A DNA stretch of 64,000 nt from contig NW_004451893.1 in assembly GCF_000321225.1 (NCBI RefSeq), positions 62,001 through 126,000 on the forward strand. Direction: 5' to 3'. This DNA is from Odobenus rosmarus divergens (taxonomy: Eukaryota; Chordata; Mammalia; Carnivora; Odobenidae). Position 1 is the stretch's first letter. Every line of letters begins with the position of its first letter. Of this stretch, positions 46,311 to 61,300 are shown piece by piece. The position numbers and the translations under genes are program-made. The notes under the pieces are model-generated. The model did not search any database, was not told where the DNA came from, and worked only from the letters and a program-made list of their open reading frames with translations.

Positions 46311-49300
46311 GTGAGCTCGCAGGGCCTGCAGCTCCGGTCGCAACCAGAGGCGGGGGGGCGGGGTGTTCCTGGGACCCAAGTGTCCAGAGTGACCGCGCGA
46401 GCGGAATGGTGGCTTTGGGGATTGCTGTGGTTGGCCACAGAAGCATGAACACGAGGAGGGCTCTCCCGGAGCCCTTCTCCGAGAGCCTAAGGAATCATGG
46501 TTTTTGGTTTTTGGGGTTTTTTTGCCACTCCCACTTACTGATAGTCACCTTCCCCCACCCTTTCTTTTACATCAAGCATAATGAAAATACAGTGTTCTGT
46601 TAGTTTCAGGTGTACAATATAATGAGTCAAGAATTCTGTACATGACTTGGGGCTCATTTCAGCCACCTGTTTTTAAAATGTAGCTCACACCTGTTTTGCA
46701 CGGCCGGGCAAACCCTGATGCACAGTCTCTGTTGGGACGGACCTGCGTTTCACAGGGGTCTTTGTGGTGGTTGCTTGGACCTTTCCTTGCCAAAAGGCAA
46801 AGGTGGTGTCACATCCGCAAAGGGACCGCACCTCAGTGGCAGCTGTAAAACCTGGGTCCTGCCATTTTGAAGGTGGAGACCAAGATAGATGTGGAGGCAG
46901 GCTTTGGGGGCTTATTTAGGGCAGTAAGTAAGCTGTCTCCTACCAAGCTTGGAAAGGGGGTTATTATAGCACATTCTCATTCATTCATGGGTTTGTCCAT
47001 TCAGCACCTGTGTGTTCCAGGCACCTTACTAAACTAAGCTCTAGGGCATGGAGAGGAAGGGCTGGAGGTTCAGTGCAGAACAGGACCCAGTGTCTGCCCT
47101 CTAGAATGCTCCAGCCTAGTGAAGGAAAGAGGCTGTGTTACAGGGTGATAAGCACTGGCAGAGGACATCGAACTCTGTCTGGGAGACTTACTAATTGACC
47201 TGCATCCTGGGGAATGAACGGGAGTTTTTCAGCAGACTGGGGAGGTGCTGAAGCTACAAAGGGGGGGGTAGGGGAGAGATAGAACCCTTCCTGGGGGAGG
47301 GAGCGGCAGGAGGGGAGACGGGCCCAGCCTGTTCAGGGGGGGAGCTCTAAGGGGTCAAGCATGGCGGGAGTGCTGGGTCTGCTCTTGGAAGAGCTGTTGA
47401 GGTCAACTCTTAATTCGTCTCTATTTTTATTTATCTCTCCAGAGAATTAAATGCAGTCCCACTCTGTCCCGTAGATAAGGAGGTTATCAGATCTCAGGAG
47501 GTAAGAAAATCCCCACTTTGGTTTAGCAGTTCGCTGGGTGATGGAGAAGCCAGTGTCCTGGGTTGAACTGGACATAGAGGTTGGAGCAGTAGAGCAGGAG
47601 AGGGGTCCCTTTCTTAGAGTCCACATTCCTCTCCTATGGGGTCAGGTCAGACCCCACTCCTACCACTGTTTCAGAGGCTTCTTTGGGTCTTTAATGACTC
47701 CACACCCCAGTTTTTCCTCTGTTCTCTCCTTACCCCCTTCCTACACCAGCTCCAGGTATACTGAGTTGCTTGGAGAACTGAAACATCCTGTTCCCCGGAA
47801 TTCACTTTCTCCTCTGGAACTAGAACTTCCTTCTATTATTATTATGTCTAACAATAGCTTTATTTAGATACAATTCATATGCCCTAAAATTTACCTTTAA
47901 AGTGTACGTGTTTCTTGGGTATACACCCAGGAGTCGAATTACTGGGTCATGTGGTAATTCTGTTTAGGTCATAATGGTCACTCTATGTGTAACATTCTGA
48001 GGAACTGTCGGGTTATTTTCCAAAGCAGCTGCACCATTTTACATTCCATCCAGCAGGTTGTGAGAGTTCTAATGTCTTAGATCCTTGCCAAAAGTTGTTA
48101 CTGTCCACCTTTTTGATTATAGTCTTTCTAGGGGGTACCTGTTTTGATTTGCATTTCTCCGATGATTAAGGATATGGAGCATCTGTCATGTGTTTGTCCA
48201 TTTGTATATCTTCTGGTAGAAATGCCTATTTAATTTCTTTGCCCATTTTTAAGTGGATTATTGGTCTCTTATTGATGAGTTCTAAGAGTTCTTTTTATAT
48301 TCTAGATAAAAGGCTCTTATCAGATATACGATTTGCAAATATTTTTCTCCCATTTTGTGGGTTGTCTTTTCACTCCCTTGGTGGTGTCCTTTGAAGCATG
48401 AAAAGCATTTCGTTTTGATGAGTCTTACTTGTTTTTGTTTGTTTGGGTTGCTTGTTCTTTGAGTGTTGTATCTAAGAAATTGTTAACTAACCCAAAGTTT
48501 TCCTCCCTTAAAACTTCCTTTTTTGGGGGGGGGGCAGGCACGGAGGGAGAGAGAGAGAATCTTAAGCAGGCTGCACACTCAGTGCAGAGTCCAATGTGGG
48601 GCTCGATCTCATGACCCTGAGATCAGGACCTGAACTGAAATCAAGAGCTGGACCCTTAACCAACGGAGCCACCCAGGCACCCCTCCCTTAAAACTTCAAG
48701 CTCAGTTTTCTTCCTTTACAATTCTGCTAGAGGACATTCAAGCATCACCTCCTTTAGGAAGTTCCCTGAGCACCTGGTCTGATGTACATGCTCCTGCCTT
48801 TTTTTAAGATTATTTTTTAAGAGTATTTATTTATTTATTTATTTATTTATTTGTCAGAGAGAGAGAGAGAGAGAGAGCACAAGCAGGGGGAGCGGCAGAC
48901 AGAGGGAGAAGCAGGCTCCCCACTGAGCAGGGAGCCCGATGCGGGACTGATTCCGGGACCCTGGGATCATGACCTGAGCTGAAGGCGGACGCGTAACCGA
49001 CTGAGCCACCCCGGCATCCCTCCTTCTCTATGCTCTTATGTTGTGTTTTGCAAATGCCTCGCAGAGGACAGTGCTGTGTTTGTGTGTGCCTCACCCACTC
49101 GATTAGGGGTTGGCATACTACAACATGAGATTTGTTGGGACAAATCCAGCCTGCCACCTGTGTTTGTATGGCCTGTGAGCTAAGAATGGTTTTCCTATAA
49201 ATGATTGGAAAAAATCCAAGGAAGGGTACACAGGACCTCTGTACTATCTTTGCAACTTCTTGTGAGTCTTTGAACTATTTCAAAACAAAAAAACTTATTT

Positions 49301-52300
49301 TAAAAATCAAGAGAAGAATCATGTTTTGTGACACATGAAAATTACATGAAATTTACACTTCAGTGTCCATTAATAATGCCTTATTGGAACACAGCCATAT
49401 ATATCCGTTTAAGTATTGTGTACAGCAGAGGTGAATAGTTGAAAAAGAAAAGGTTGCATCATGGCCTGCAAGGCTGAAAATACTTACTCTCTGACCCTTT
49501 ATGGAGAAAGTTTGCCAACCCCTGGTGTGCGCTGAAATAGCAAGTCAGTGCAGCCTCGGTGACACTACCTGATGACTAATATAAACTTTTACACTATGAC
49601 AGGAAGCTGAAAGCGTTACCCCCCTCCACAGCCCACCTTCTGACCTTTGAGCATACGAGGTCAAGTGCACCATGAGATTCTCCTGCAGCTTACTGCAGTG
49701 AGCATTGAATTTCCTGACTTGTGTTTAGTGGCTTGTCGGAAACATGTATCTGAGAAAGCCTCTTCTTTGATGGTGCTGAATCTGTTATTTCCATTCCAAC
49801 TTGTCTGGAAGTTTCCACCTGACTTTTGAGATGTATTTGAAGACCAAATTAATAATAGTTTCATTCACATTGCTCTGAAGCTTTGGAGTGTATGAGACCT
49901 ATTATGTTTCTCTCTTAGGTGTTCAAAGACAATTGCTGCAAAAGGGAAGTCCTCAATTTATATGTGTATTGCAAAAATGCTCCTGGTTGTAATGCCAAGA
50001 TTATTCTGGGACGATACCAGGTTGGTATTCCTCATGACCAATATTTGCCTTTGTCATTTTTTCCAGTGATGTGTATTGAGCACCTTTATGTGTCAGTTCC
50101 TGGGCCAAGCATGGTACGAGGCTCACTGGGTTGTTCTCCGAGAATGCCTGTCTAGCAATACATTTAGCTCCAGTACAGCACACCAAGGGCTAAGGTGTGA
50201 GTGAAAAGGTCCATTTTGTTTGGAACGCATGGAGGGAATACTATCTGTGCTAGACCTAAATTATGGGTTAGGGGTCATTGATCCAAAAGAGAAGATGTGG
50301 GGCAAAAGGACGTGTCATTTGTGGGGAACTGTGAAGGATTTGGGGTCCCCAGGGTGGAAGCTATGGCATCCTGCAGAAAGATATGATTGCAAGAGACCCT
50401 GCCCGAAAGTATTGGCAGGTGGTGGGTGGGTGGGTGGTTCCCAGCAGCTGTGGGCTGTGGCCTGTTAGTTTGTGACCTGAGGCATATAATGCAGACCAGA
50501 TCAGATTTGGGATGTGGTTTAAAGGTGAAGCATTGGTATGAATTGCAAACACGTGAGGTGTAGGGGTAGCGAAGGGGAGTTACTTTCACATGAAACTGCC
50601 CTGCCTGGTTCTTCCATCCAGCTGGGGAAGCCGGAAGCTTGGTAAATGTCATACTGGAAATGGGGCAATAGGGCTCTGCCATGGCAGGCCCCTGGCAGGT
50701 TTGATCACACTGTGCAGGAATAAGAAGCAGGCATCTCTGGCTTCCAGAGAATGGCTTGGAGGCTGCTGAGATTTTCCTCTCCCACACATACATTTTGGAA
50801 TACATTTCAGGTGATTCAGCCTTTTCTCCACCTTGCCTCCAAACCCCCCAGGCACTGAGTTCCTAACATGTAAATGCTTTCCCCGTTAACCCCAGGATTT
50901 TTCTGGAGGTCACTGAACTTCCTAGAACTTTCTCACATTGTGATAGGCCCTAGAGCAGGGCCTCTTTTCCAATTTTGTTGTCACGAAGCCTGAGCAGGAA
51001 ATGAGGCTCAAGCTGGACCATCCAGCTCATCAGCTTTTGTGACCAGATCATCAGCTTCTGGAGAACAGTGGCTGGTTTCTTTTCACCTGTTTACTTCTGT
51101 TTCCCCACCTTCCTGCCCCCCACCCCCACCCCGGCTTGCATGGTGAGGTGTAGGCTCTCCCCAGGTAGTGGAATCCTGATGAGTGTTGACTGTCTTCGGT
51201 GAGAGTGAATTTTGGAGAATTTTGGAGAAGATACGGATTTCAGTGAAGAAACACTCTTTGTTTCTTATTCCTAGAGGCAAAGGAGAGGAGCTATAATATT
51301 CATTTACCTCCTGCAGAAAAACTGGTTGCTTTTTCTCTCGTTCAGGAAAGGGGTGAGCAGACTGTTCTGTCAAGAGCTAGTTAGTAAAATGTTTAGGCTT
51401 TGCTGGCCACACAGTCTCTGTATCCGCCCCTCAACTCAGCTCTTCCCTTTCAGAGGGAAAGCAGCCCCCCCCACCCCCCCATCCTCCCCCGCTCCCCGCA
51501 GTATGTAAACAAGTAGATGGGTGGCTGTTCTCCAGAAAAACCTTACTTACAAAAAGTAACAGCCCAGCTGTGTTTTAGGGGATCTCGCAGGGGACGGGAC
51601 CATCACAATAACTTGCAGTGATCCAGAGGTTTTATTAAGGTACGCCTCCTGCTTTAAAAAATCTATACCATGAACAATACTGGAACGAGCACTGTCCATG
51701 TCATCGTTGTCTCATATTCTGGTGGAGAACATTTTCTGACCACAGCCTGACCATTCCCAGCTTGTCTTGGGCCTGGGATCCTGTATTTCTTCTGTCTGCT
51801 TTTCTTGACCACTTCTGGAACAGCTCCTACTCCCTCTCCCCATTACTGTCTTCAATCCTTTCCCTTCCTTCTTGCACTTAGGACATGCCCTGCTCTTCTT
51901 CCCTCTTTCTCCTCCGTCCTGGCTTTTGCCATCCGCTGTGCAGAGATTAGTACTTGGTGCCGGGGGTGCAAAAAGAAATGAAAAATGTCTTTGAAGAATG
52001 GATAAATCACTCAGCGAGCCTAAGGAAAATATTCAGGAACTAACCTGAGAATCTGAGCTAATAGATAATCTGAAGTAGACTCAACATGCTTCCTTCTCCA
52101 GCCATCTTCCCTGTCCTCCCAATTCCTATCAAACAAGACTGGCACGGCCTGGGTCTGCCCAGCTGCTGCCCCCCGTGTCCTCCCTCCCTCTCTAGGCTTC
52201 CAGCTGGCCCCCCCCCGTCCCCCCGCCCTGGTCAGTGCGGCCCACTGGCCTGTTTTTTCTGTTGCAGGACCACCTCCAACAGTGCCTATTTCAAGCTGTG

Positions 52301-55300
52301 CAGTGTTCTAATGAGAACTGTCAGGAACAAGTCCTTCGGAAAGATCTGAAAGAACATTTGAGTGCACGTTGCCATTTTCGAGAGGAAAAATGCCTTTATT
52401 GCAAAAAAGATGTGGTAGTAATCTATCTACAGGTAAAAAGAAAGAAAAACATACCGTCTTTATGGGACTAAATTCTCCCTGAGCGGTCACAGTGAATCGG
52501 GACATTACTGAATTTATTTTTGTACAGAAATAGGTCTGAAGAATTTTCTGAGAGTTCCGTAAAAAGCGAAAAACCTTCTTGTTGGACTCTAGAGTAGGAC
52601 TCTACTCATTTATCATTGGCAGAAGCATTGTTTGAGCACCTACTGAGTGTGAGTGTGCAAGGAGCGCTGCTGGGTGCTGGGTCACAAGGAGGTGACGATA
52701 CTGTGTCCTCAGGGTGCTGTGATCTAACTGGAGTGGCAGGATGTAGGCAGAGAGAGAGATCATGGGTACCTTTTACATGTACTGAAGGAGCCATACTGAT
52801 GACTCCCATAGTCTGCCCTCCGTGAGTCCTCTGCCCTCTGACCCTCTTTTGGAATAATTGGAAAATTGAATTGAATTCATGGGAAGGAGGTGGCCATCTT
52901 TAGTCCTTTTTGGAACTAGGCTGTACCTTCCTGTAGAGGGCAAGCCACATAAGATCCCCAGAGACATAGCATAAACACTCTGAGGCCGTAGAAGGGAACC
53001 CTGGGAAGCAAGGATTGGCTCTGTTTCATCATCCTTTCTCTGTTTCAGAATCATGAGGAAAACTTGTGTCCCGAGTACCCAGTATCTTGTCCTAACAGGT
53101 GTTTGCAGATTATTCCAAGAACTGAGGTAACTGTAAATGAATCTCTCAGTAGATTTTATGTAAGATAAAGTTTTAGTAACCACTGTGGTGTGTGTTTGAT
53201 CAAATCCCACAGGCTGAGGCCCAAGGTTTAAAGCACACCCACAATAACCATGTCTCTGTGTCCCCTTCCCTTTTCCCTGAGAGTTCTCCATTTTTACTGT
53301 AGCTCTCCCTCCGCCATGCCTCAGCGTGGCTTTTCCCCTTCTGTTTCCTCCCTCCTTCCCAAGTCACCTTGGGGTTCCCTGCATGCTGTAGTTCCCTCAG
53401 GCAGCTGGAGAATTGGTGATGAATTTCGGTAGCATGAGGTGTCCCTTTCGTAGGTGGATGAACACCTCGCTGTGTGTCCTGAAGCTGAACAAGACTGTCC
53501 TTTTAAGCACTATGGCTGTACTGTAAAGGTATGGGATGCCTTTTTGTTTCTGCCTCTACATTCTACTGTGTAATTTATTTGGCAGGTTTATTTTACTCTT
53601 TGATTCCATTCAGGATGCAGAAGGACATTCACTTTGGAAGAACTTTAAGACTGGCAGTGTTATTAGTCAGGGTTCTCCAGAGAAGCAGAATCAATAGGAG
53701 ATATGTATCTACATATAGATACATAGAAATTTATTTTAAGAAATTAGCTTATGTGATTGAGGGGGCTGGCAAGTCAGATTATTTGCAGGGCAGACCAGCA
53801 GGCTGGAGTTTCTCTGTGATAGTCTTGAGGAGAAGTGCTTCTTCTTCAGGAGACCTTATTTTTTGCTCATAAGGCCTTCAGCTGGTTGAATGCGGCCCTA
53901 CAGCATTATGGGGAGTAACCTGCTTTACTTAAAGTCAACTGATCGTAAATGTTTATCACATCTACAAAATACCTTCACGGCAACATCTAGATTAGTGTTG
54001 TTTTGTTTTTTTTTTTTTAAGATTTTTATTTATTTGACAGAGAGAGAGAGACAGCGAGAGAGGGAACACAAGCAGGGGGAGTGGGAGAGGGAGAAGCAGG
54101 CCTCCTGCTGAGCAGGGAGCCCGATGCGGGGCTCCATCCCAGGACCCTGGGATCATGACCTGAGCCAAAGGCAGCCGCTCAACCGACTGAGCCACCCAGG
54201 CGCCCCCTAGATTAGTTTTGACCAAACAACTGGGCACCATAGCCCAGCCAAGCTGACACATAAAAATTAACCATCATGGTAATTTTTCTAATTTGTATTC
54301 TGTTGTCTCTACCAGAGTTTGAGACTTTCTGGAGTCATTCTTCTGATGATTATAAATCTTGGTTTTCTGGTACCCCCAGTCTATCACCAAGTATTCTGAA
54401 ATAGAATTGATTTGAAATCATGTTTTAAAGGGTATTTTATTACCTATTAAAGACCTTTAAAAATATTATTCAATAAATTGTATAAAATAAATTAAAAAAA
54501 AGAAAGTTTGATTCCTACCTCATTTTAACATATTCCAGATGGATCAAAGTTTTAGGCATTAAGATATATCATGCACTGTATTATTTCACACTTTGTGTAC
54601 AGCTAAAATTACTCCAAATAAAAAGTTTATTTTAAAAAATCATAAAAATACTAGAAGAAAAGGTGAGCGAATTTTTTTTTATTCTTGAAATAAAGATCGT
54701 TCTTAGATGACTAACACAAAACCAGAAGCTATAATTTTGATGTTTAACCACAAATATTTGAAACTTTTATACAATTTTTAAAAATACCATAAATAAAGTC
54801 AAATGGCAAACCACAAACTGGAAGTAAATATCTCCAACATATGACAAGACAAAAAGGGTATTTTCCTTAATATACAAAAATTGTTACATGTAAATAGCTT
54901 TTCCAACTTAATAGAAAAATCGGCAAAGGAATATATGAGTAGTTCCAGAAAAAATTCAATTGACTAATAGATGTAAAAAAAAAGACACCCCATCTCACTC
55001 CTAAATAAATGTAAATTATAGCAAGAAATAAAACTTTCACCATCAAATTGACAAAGATTAATACAATTTATAATATATAACTTTTTATGAGGGCAGTTTG
55101 GTTATATCTATGAAAAGTTGAGGGTGCTTGGCTGGCTCAGTCAGATCTTGATCTCAGGGTTGTGAGTTCAAGCCCCATGTTGGGCATACAGCTTAGTTTT
55201 TAAAAAAAAATCAAGTAAAATAAAAGATTCTTTATTTAAGAAAAAAAGTGAACCCACACATTGACCTTATAATTCTATTGCTAGGAATTTCTCATAGATA

Positions 55301-58300
55301 CTCTTTCATAAGTATGCAATGATTACACACATACACAAACACACTCACACAAAGATGTTTATATAGCAAAAGAAAACAAAAAACTAAAAACCTGTAAGCC
55401 CATCACTAAAGTGCTGACTATGTAAGTGTATATATTTGTATTTGGGAATGGCATGCATTTGATAAAAAGAATAAGGTACATATTTTTAAAAATTGATAAG
55501 GTTATGATCTCATTGAGTTAAAAATGTGTATATATCATCGCTGACTCTGGTGAGTGAGAGACTAGGGAATTGGGGGTGGTGATGGAGAGAAGGAGCCCTT
55601 TTGCTTTTTATTCTCTATCTTGCTGTATTATTTGACATAAGCATACATTTCTCTTATTTTAAAAACCTATTGGAAAAAAACGTATATTGTGAGAAGTCTT
55701 TTAAAAAAAAATCAGTGAAGAGGGTGCCTGGGTGGCTCAGCTGGTTAAGCAAGTGCCTTCGGGTCAGGTCATGATCCTGGAGTCCCGGGATCGAGTCCCG
55801 CATCGGGCTCCCTGCTCGGCAGGGAGCCTGCTTCTCCCTCTGACCCTCCTCCCCTCATGTGCTCTCTCTCTCATTCTCTCTCTCAAATAAATAAATAAAA
55901 TCTTAAAAAAAAAAAATCAGTGAAGAGTCCATACATTTTCACATATCAAACCAGTGATTGTCTTGGCTGCAAAACAGATAGGGTTTACCTTTTTAGTGCA
56001 CGAAATACAGAATTGCTTTCCAGCTCTGAGAGAAATCTTCTTTACAGTTAGGCCTAAACTCCCAGTTGGGCTGTCCTCTAGAACTCACCTCAGTACCAAA
56101 GCTGAGGATGAGATTTGTTCTCTGGAAGAGGGGCCATTCCTAAACTGGAGGGAAATTGATGGTTAATGTACGCTTAGGTCCACGGAATCACCCAGAACAC
56201 CTAACATTTGCTTTTACTAGTAATATAGGCAGTTTGCAATTCAGTATTTTAATGATTAGGGAAGAAGTTACCCTTTATTCTTGCAAACATATTGCTTGAT
56301 TTTGAGGGCAATGAATTTGCGTGGGCTGAAATTACTATCAGGTTGCGTACCTTTCACCTTTGGTAGAAGGGAGCATGGAAATGTGTGCTTGGTAGGAGAG
56401 AGAACTCACCTAGGCTTGACACTGATCTGAAGCTAACCCACCAAGGAGATAGGTTTTATGTGGGACTAGTTGAGAGATGATAACTACACTTAACCCACAG
56501 TCCTAGATTTCCAGTGCACAGAAGGAAATCTGCTTCTGAGAATTTTGACAGTGGCCTGATTCTCTGTTTCTGTAAATTTAAAATTGTCTCATGGGCACCT
56601 TAGAATCCTGGAGCTGGAAAAGGGACCAGAAGGGGCTATTTTTTCCTGCAATCCACCTTTAGACAAATAAGCAAAGTTGCCACAGTTCTGCGTTAGCAGA
56701 ATATCCCCCCACCACCTTCATTTTTGGAGCCTTTCAACAACCTGACTTCCTTTCGTCTTCCCATTGAAGGCTAAACGGGGAAACCTGCAGGAGCATGAGC
56801 ATTCAGCCTTACGGGACCACATGCTTCTGGTTCTAGAAAAGAACTTCCAATTAGAAGAACAGGTAAATATTCAAGGGTTCACACGTAAAGGGAGGCAGCA
56901 CAATTGCTGGGATTGGTAACTGTTGGTATTTTTACATTCTCCTCTGTTTCAGTACAAGTCAACTGGAGGTAGATGTTTTTCTACTAAGCGGGCAGGCAGA
57001 CTCATAGGATTATAGAACATTAGAACTGGAAGGTGCCTTTGAGGTCTTTGGGTCCAACCGCCTCATTCAGCAGATACAGTGACCAAGCTCAAAGAAATTT
57101 TGATGTGTTTGTAACTTGTAAGTGGCAGAATTGAATCTCAAACCCATGGCCCCTGAGTCCAGTGCTCCGCATGAAATACCATACAGCCTCTCTGCAGCCT
57201 AATTTAACACACCTTCTGGTTAATATTTGGCACCTGGTAGGTGACGAGTAGGCGTCTGATGTTTTTTAATTAGCCCAGTGTTGCTTTGAAACAACAGTTG
57301 ACCATCTGTTCTAGGCATTATGGGTTTTATATATTTTGCAGTAAGTCTTAACTCCTGCCCCTGAGAAGCTTTGCAGCCTGCTAAATGCATACATCCCTCT
57401 TTATGTCACTGAGTTGGGATTATCAAGTGAAATTGTGTGTGCGAATGCCTGCCACAGTACCTGGAATATTCATAATGGACCTCAATAAATGCTGATTCTG
57501 TGGAGTAATTATTCTAAAAGTTAATTGTTTTGTTAGAACCTCTCAGAGGATCAGACTTCGCAAGCCCATGGCAGGAAGAGAGGGAGCCAAATTCTACTAT
57601 TGCTAATCATTTTCTGATGTCTGGTTCCGTATTAAAGGAAGTGTGTGAGTTTCAAGGTCAGATCCTGGAGAAAATTGGGAAGACCAGTTAAACTGTAACT
57701 TTGGTAGAGGGCACGCTGCCTGGTAACCATGCCCAAGTTCTTTCTGTACCACTCGCCTCATCCGTCCATCCATTCATTCATTCAACAAACACCTGCCATA
57801 TGTCAGGCATGAGGTTAGTTGCTAGGGGCTCTGAGTGGAGGAGGATACGGCTTCTGCCCTTGAAGAACTCAGGAAAATGCAAATAGATAAGTTGCTGTGC
57901 CCTGGGACATGCTGTGGCTCAGTCTGGGGTACGGAGGATGCAGTGATTTCCTCTGTGGCGGTTGGGGGAGGCTCTTCAAGGGAGCACATCCGAGCTTCGC
58001 TTTGAAGGAAGAGAAGATTCGTCAGCCTAAATGTTGTGGAAAGAGGACGTTCCAGAAGAGGAAAGACAGGGACGCATCAGGCTGATGGTTCAAGGAACGG
58101 GGGTTTTGGGGTGGTGAGGCTCCTGAGTGTGAGACGGGGAGAGCTGGAGACTGGTATGCTGGATCCACCTAGCAATGGCCTTCCACGTAAGCTAAGTTGC
58201 AGATACTATACATTCAATTATTTTTTTTATTCATTCATATGCTGCCTTGTTTCAGAAAGGATTTAAGGGCCCAAGTTTGAACTAATGTTTGTCAGTAATA

Positions 58301-61300
58301 GGGAGCTAATAATGGAGGCTTTGAAATAGGAAAATATAGGTTTCCCCCACTATGGGAAAGTAGAGCAATCCTATGAAACCTATGAAGGGGGAGTAAAGCA
58401 AAGAAGCGGTTACCATTTCGTAAAAAGCGAAAATCCTCTTTGACTTCTTTTGGTTAGTGAAAACAGGTACTCACAGGGCTTTCATAAAAACATAGTGACA
58501 TTAGGTGAACTTTTGGATAGTGGGGCAGGCGAGGCCCAGTGTGTGGCCAGCTAATTGTCTGTTTGGCTCTGAAAAGTAAGACAGCTGTGGGGCACCTGGG
58601 TGGCTCCGTGGGTTAAGCATCTGCCTTTGCCTCAGGTCATGATCTCCAAGTCCTGGGATGGAGCCCCATGTTGGGCTCCCTGCTCAGTGGGGAGCCTGCT
58701 TCTCCCTCTTCCTCTGCCCCTTCCCTTCCCCCTGCTCGTGCTCGCTGTCTCTCAAATAAATAAGTAAAATCTTAAAAAAAGAAAAAAGGTAAGACAGCTG
58801 GTGGTAGCATAGAAGACAGACAGAGGCAGAGAAGAGCAGGAGGACAGGGGCCCAGGCGGAAGGATGTCGTACTAACCTAGACAGGGTAGCAGGAGAGCCT
58901 GGCGATGGATGGGTGGGGGCTCCGGGGCCAGAACGCCTGCTTTGAAGACCTGGCTCCTCCCTTGCCATGTGGGTTTGGACGAGCTACTTAACCTCTCTCT
59001 TCCCCGTTTCCTCATTCATAAAATGGGGTTGTGGTGAGGGTTAAGTGAACTGATATATTTAAGCTCTTTGCACAGTGCCAGCATGATAAGCAGCTCAGTA
59101 TTAGGCGAAGGCAAGATAGTGGAGCTGGCAGTGCTGGTGGTGCTGGGGAAGGTCAGCCCAGGCTGTGTCTGGGGATGGAGAGGGCATCGAGAGAGGTCGG
59201 AATGACAAAGCTATAAGTCTGGAAGGCAGAGGACATGGTAGTTGTTACCTGAGATGGGCACTACAGGAATGGGAGCAGAGGAGAGGAGAGGGTGGGGAGA
59301 GGAGACACCAAGGTTGGCTTTCAATCAGGGAGATAGGTCTGCCATGTAGGTGGAAGTCAGCTCTCAGGGTCTACATGGAAGATTCTAGGGTCAGAGATCA
59401 CATGGTTGTTAGAGCCATTCATGTATTCATTTATAAAACATGTATCAGATGCCCCCTGGGTGCCAGGCACTGTGCTAGGCTTTGGGGATGAAGAAATGAG
59501 TGAGATGTAGCCTCAACAATTTAGTGGAGGAAAAAGAGTGAAACAACCCCAGAAAGCAGTAAGAGTAATGAGGGTAAGTTAAATGCTAGAGTGTGGTCAG
59601 GGGGTCTTGGAACTGGAGAGAGGACCTAGGTTGGTGGTATGGTGAGGAAATATTTCTGAGAGAAAGTGCCCTTGAGTGGAGGCTGAAAAACTGGTGGTTT
59701 CTAGAGGGAGAAGGAAGCATCTGAGAGAGCAGGACCCAATGGACAATAGAAGTGTGTAGTCTTGCTGGGCAGGGCACTCGTGAGATGCGGATGGGCAGGA
59801 GGCCAAGAAGGTAGCCAGGGCCAGATCGTGTACGGTCCTGTAGGGTCTGTAAAAGAAGGCCACTGAGGATGGTTAAGGAAGGGGGGGACGCGACAAACCA
59901 GATTTGTCTCTCCATATAACTCTGGTTACAGCATGGAGGATGAATTAGAGGAAAACAAGGCTAAAGAAAGAGCATCATTTATTCATACAGTCACTCAACA
60001 AATATTTATCAAACAGCTGCCGGGCACCAGACCAGTTCCTGGGGTTACACTGGACTGTGGGACCCATGTCCTAGTTCCCATAGAGCTTCCCTTCTGGCGG
60101 GAGTGCGAGGGGTGGTGTAGGACCAGTTGGAAAGCTGTGGTCACAGCCCAGGTGATAAATAATGAAGGCTAAAACAGGTGTTGAAATGAAATGAGATGAA
60201 ATGAGAAGTGGATATGAGAGTCGTGTTTGCTTTGCTGTGTGTCAGGAGTTAAAGTTGGTAAGTATGGAGGATTGAATGGATGAGGGGATAAGAGAAGAGC
60301 TGTCCAGGCTCATACAAGGCTTTTGGTTATTTCCCTCAAATACATTACAGATTCTAAGAACGTACCATGTTTTGCCTACCACTTGCCAAGCTAGCTGTAT
60401 GCTGGGCAGGTTACTTAAACTCTCTGCCTCTGTTTCCTTGTCTGTAAAATGGGACTGATAGTCATACTAACTCATGGGGGTTCTTTGAGGATTAAAAGAG
60501 CTAATGAATATAAGGGTATGACAGACATTCAGCAAATGTCAGCTGTTACTACTGATACCATGCAGATAGCATCTTCTGTGGTATGGTGATCGGTACTCAC
60601 CGATGGTTGAGTGGTTGTTCCTAAGTGCGTGCTGAATGAATGAAGAGAACCAGTCAGTGAATTTAGTCAAGTGATGTTACTATCATTAGATGATCCATCA
60701 TAGCGGGGTAAGTATGGAAAAGACTGACAAGAAATCTTTGGATCTGGTTTTTTTGAAGTACCTGTAAATATTATATAGGAACCTACTGGTAAATATTTTC
60801 CTAGAAATGTATATGTATGTGTATATGTATATATTTTTCTAGAAACACTTTCTTACCTGCAATATTTTCCTAGACCTGTATTTACATTATTTTAACTTGT
60901 ATACATGCATTTAAATGATCTCATTCACATTCCTGTTATTAGATTTCTGATTTATATAAGAGCCTAGAGCAGAAAGAGAGTAAAATCCAGCAGCTAGCAG
61001 AAACTGTAAAGAAATTCGAAAAGGAGTTCAAGCAGTTTGCACAGCTGTTTGGCAAAAATGGAAGCTTCCTCTCAAACATCCAGGTGAGAAATGGCCTCTC
61101 TATTCATAGCCAAGATTTAGCCTTCAACTGGCCGTCCAGGTTTTCCTTACAGCTTCTTAAGTGGAGATAATTTCAAATGTAAAGAAAAGCTATAAGAATA
61201 AGATATTGCTTAAAAATACCTGTGTATTCACCCAGATTCACCCATCGTCAGTATTTTGTCCCCTATCTCTCTCTGTTGCGGTATGTGCGTGTGTGTTCTT

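Larger units (their letters stand above)
56863..60942 (+). other. TRAF5 intron 8
   Basis: Contains antisense L2 pieces (about 57760-58030, 59420-59900 and 59970-60110), one SINE (58588-58788), and sense MIR copies (about 58920-59095 and 60385-60570). No additional exon is visible. Confidence 0.6.

Noticed and set aside
50275..50805. 176-residue reverse open frame in TRAF5 intron 4
   Set aside because: No recognised domain, biased composition and no support for antisense transcription; a chance frame.
52773..53291. 172-residue reverse open frame across TRAF5 exon 6
   Set aside because: It is antisense to a real exon and has no recognisable protein family.
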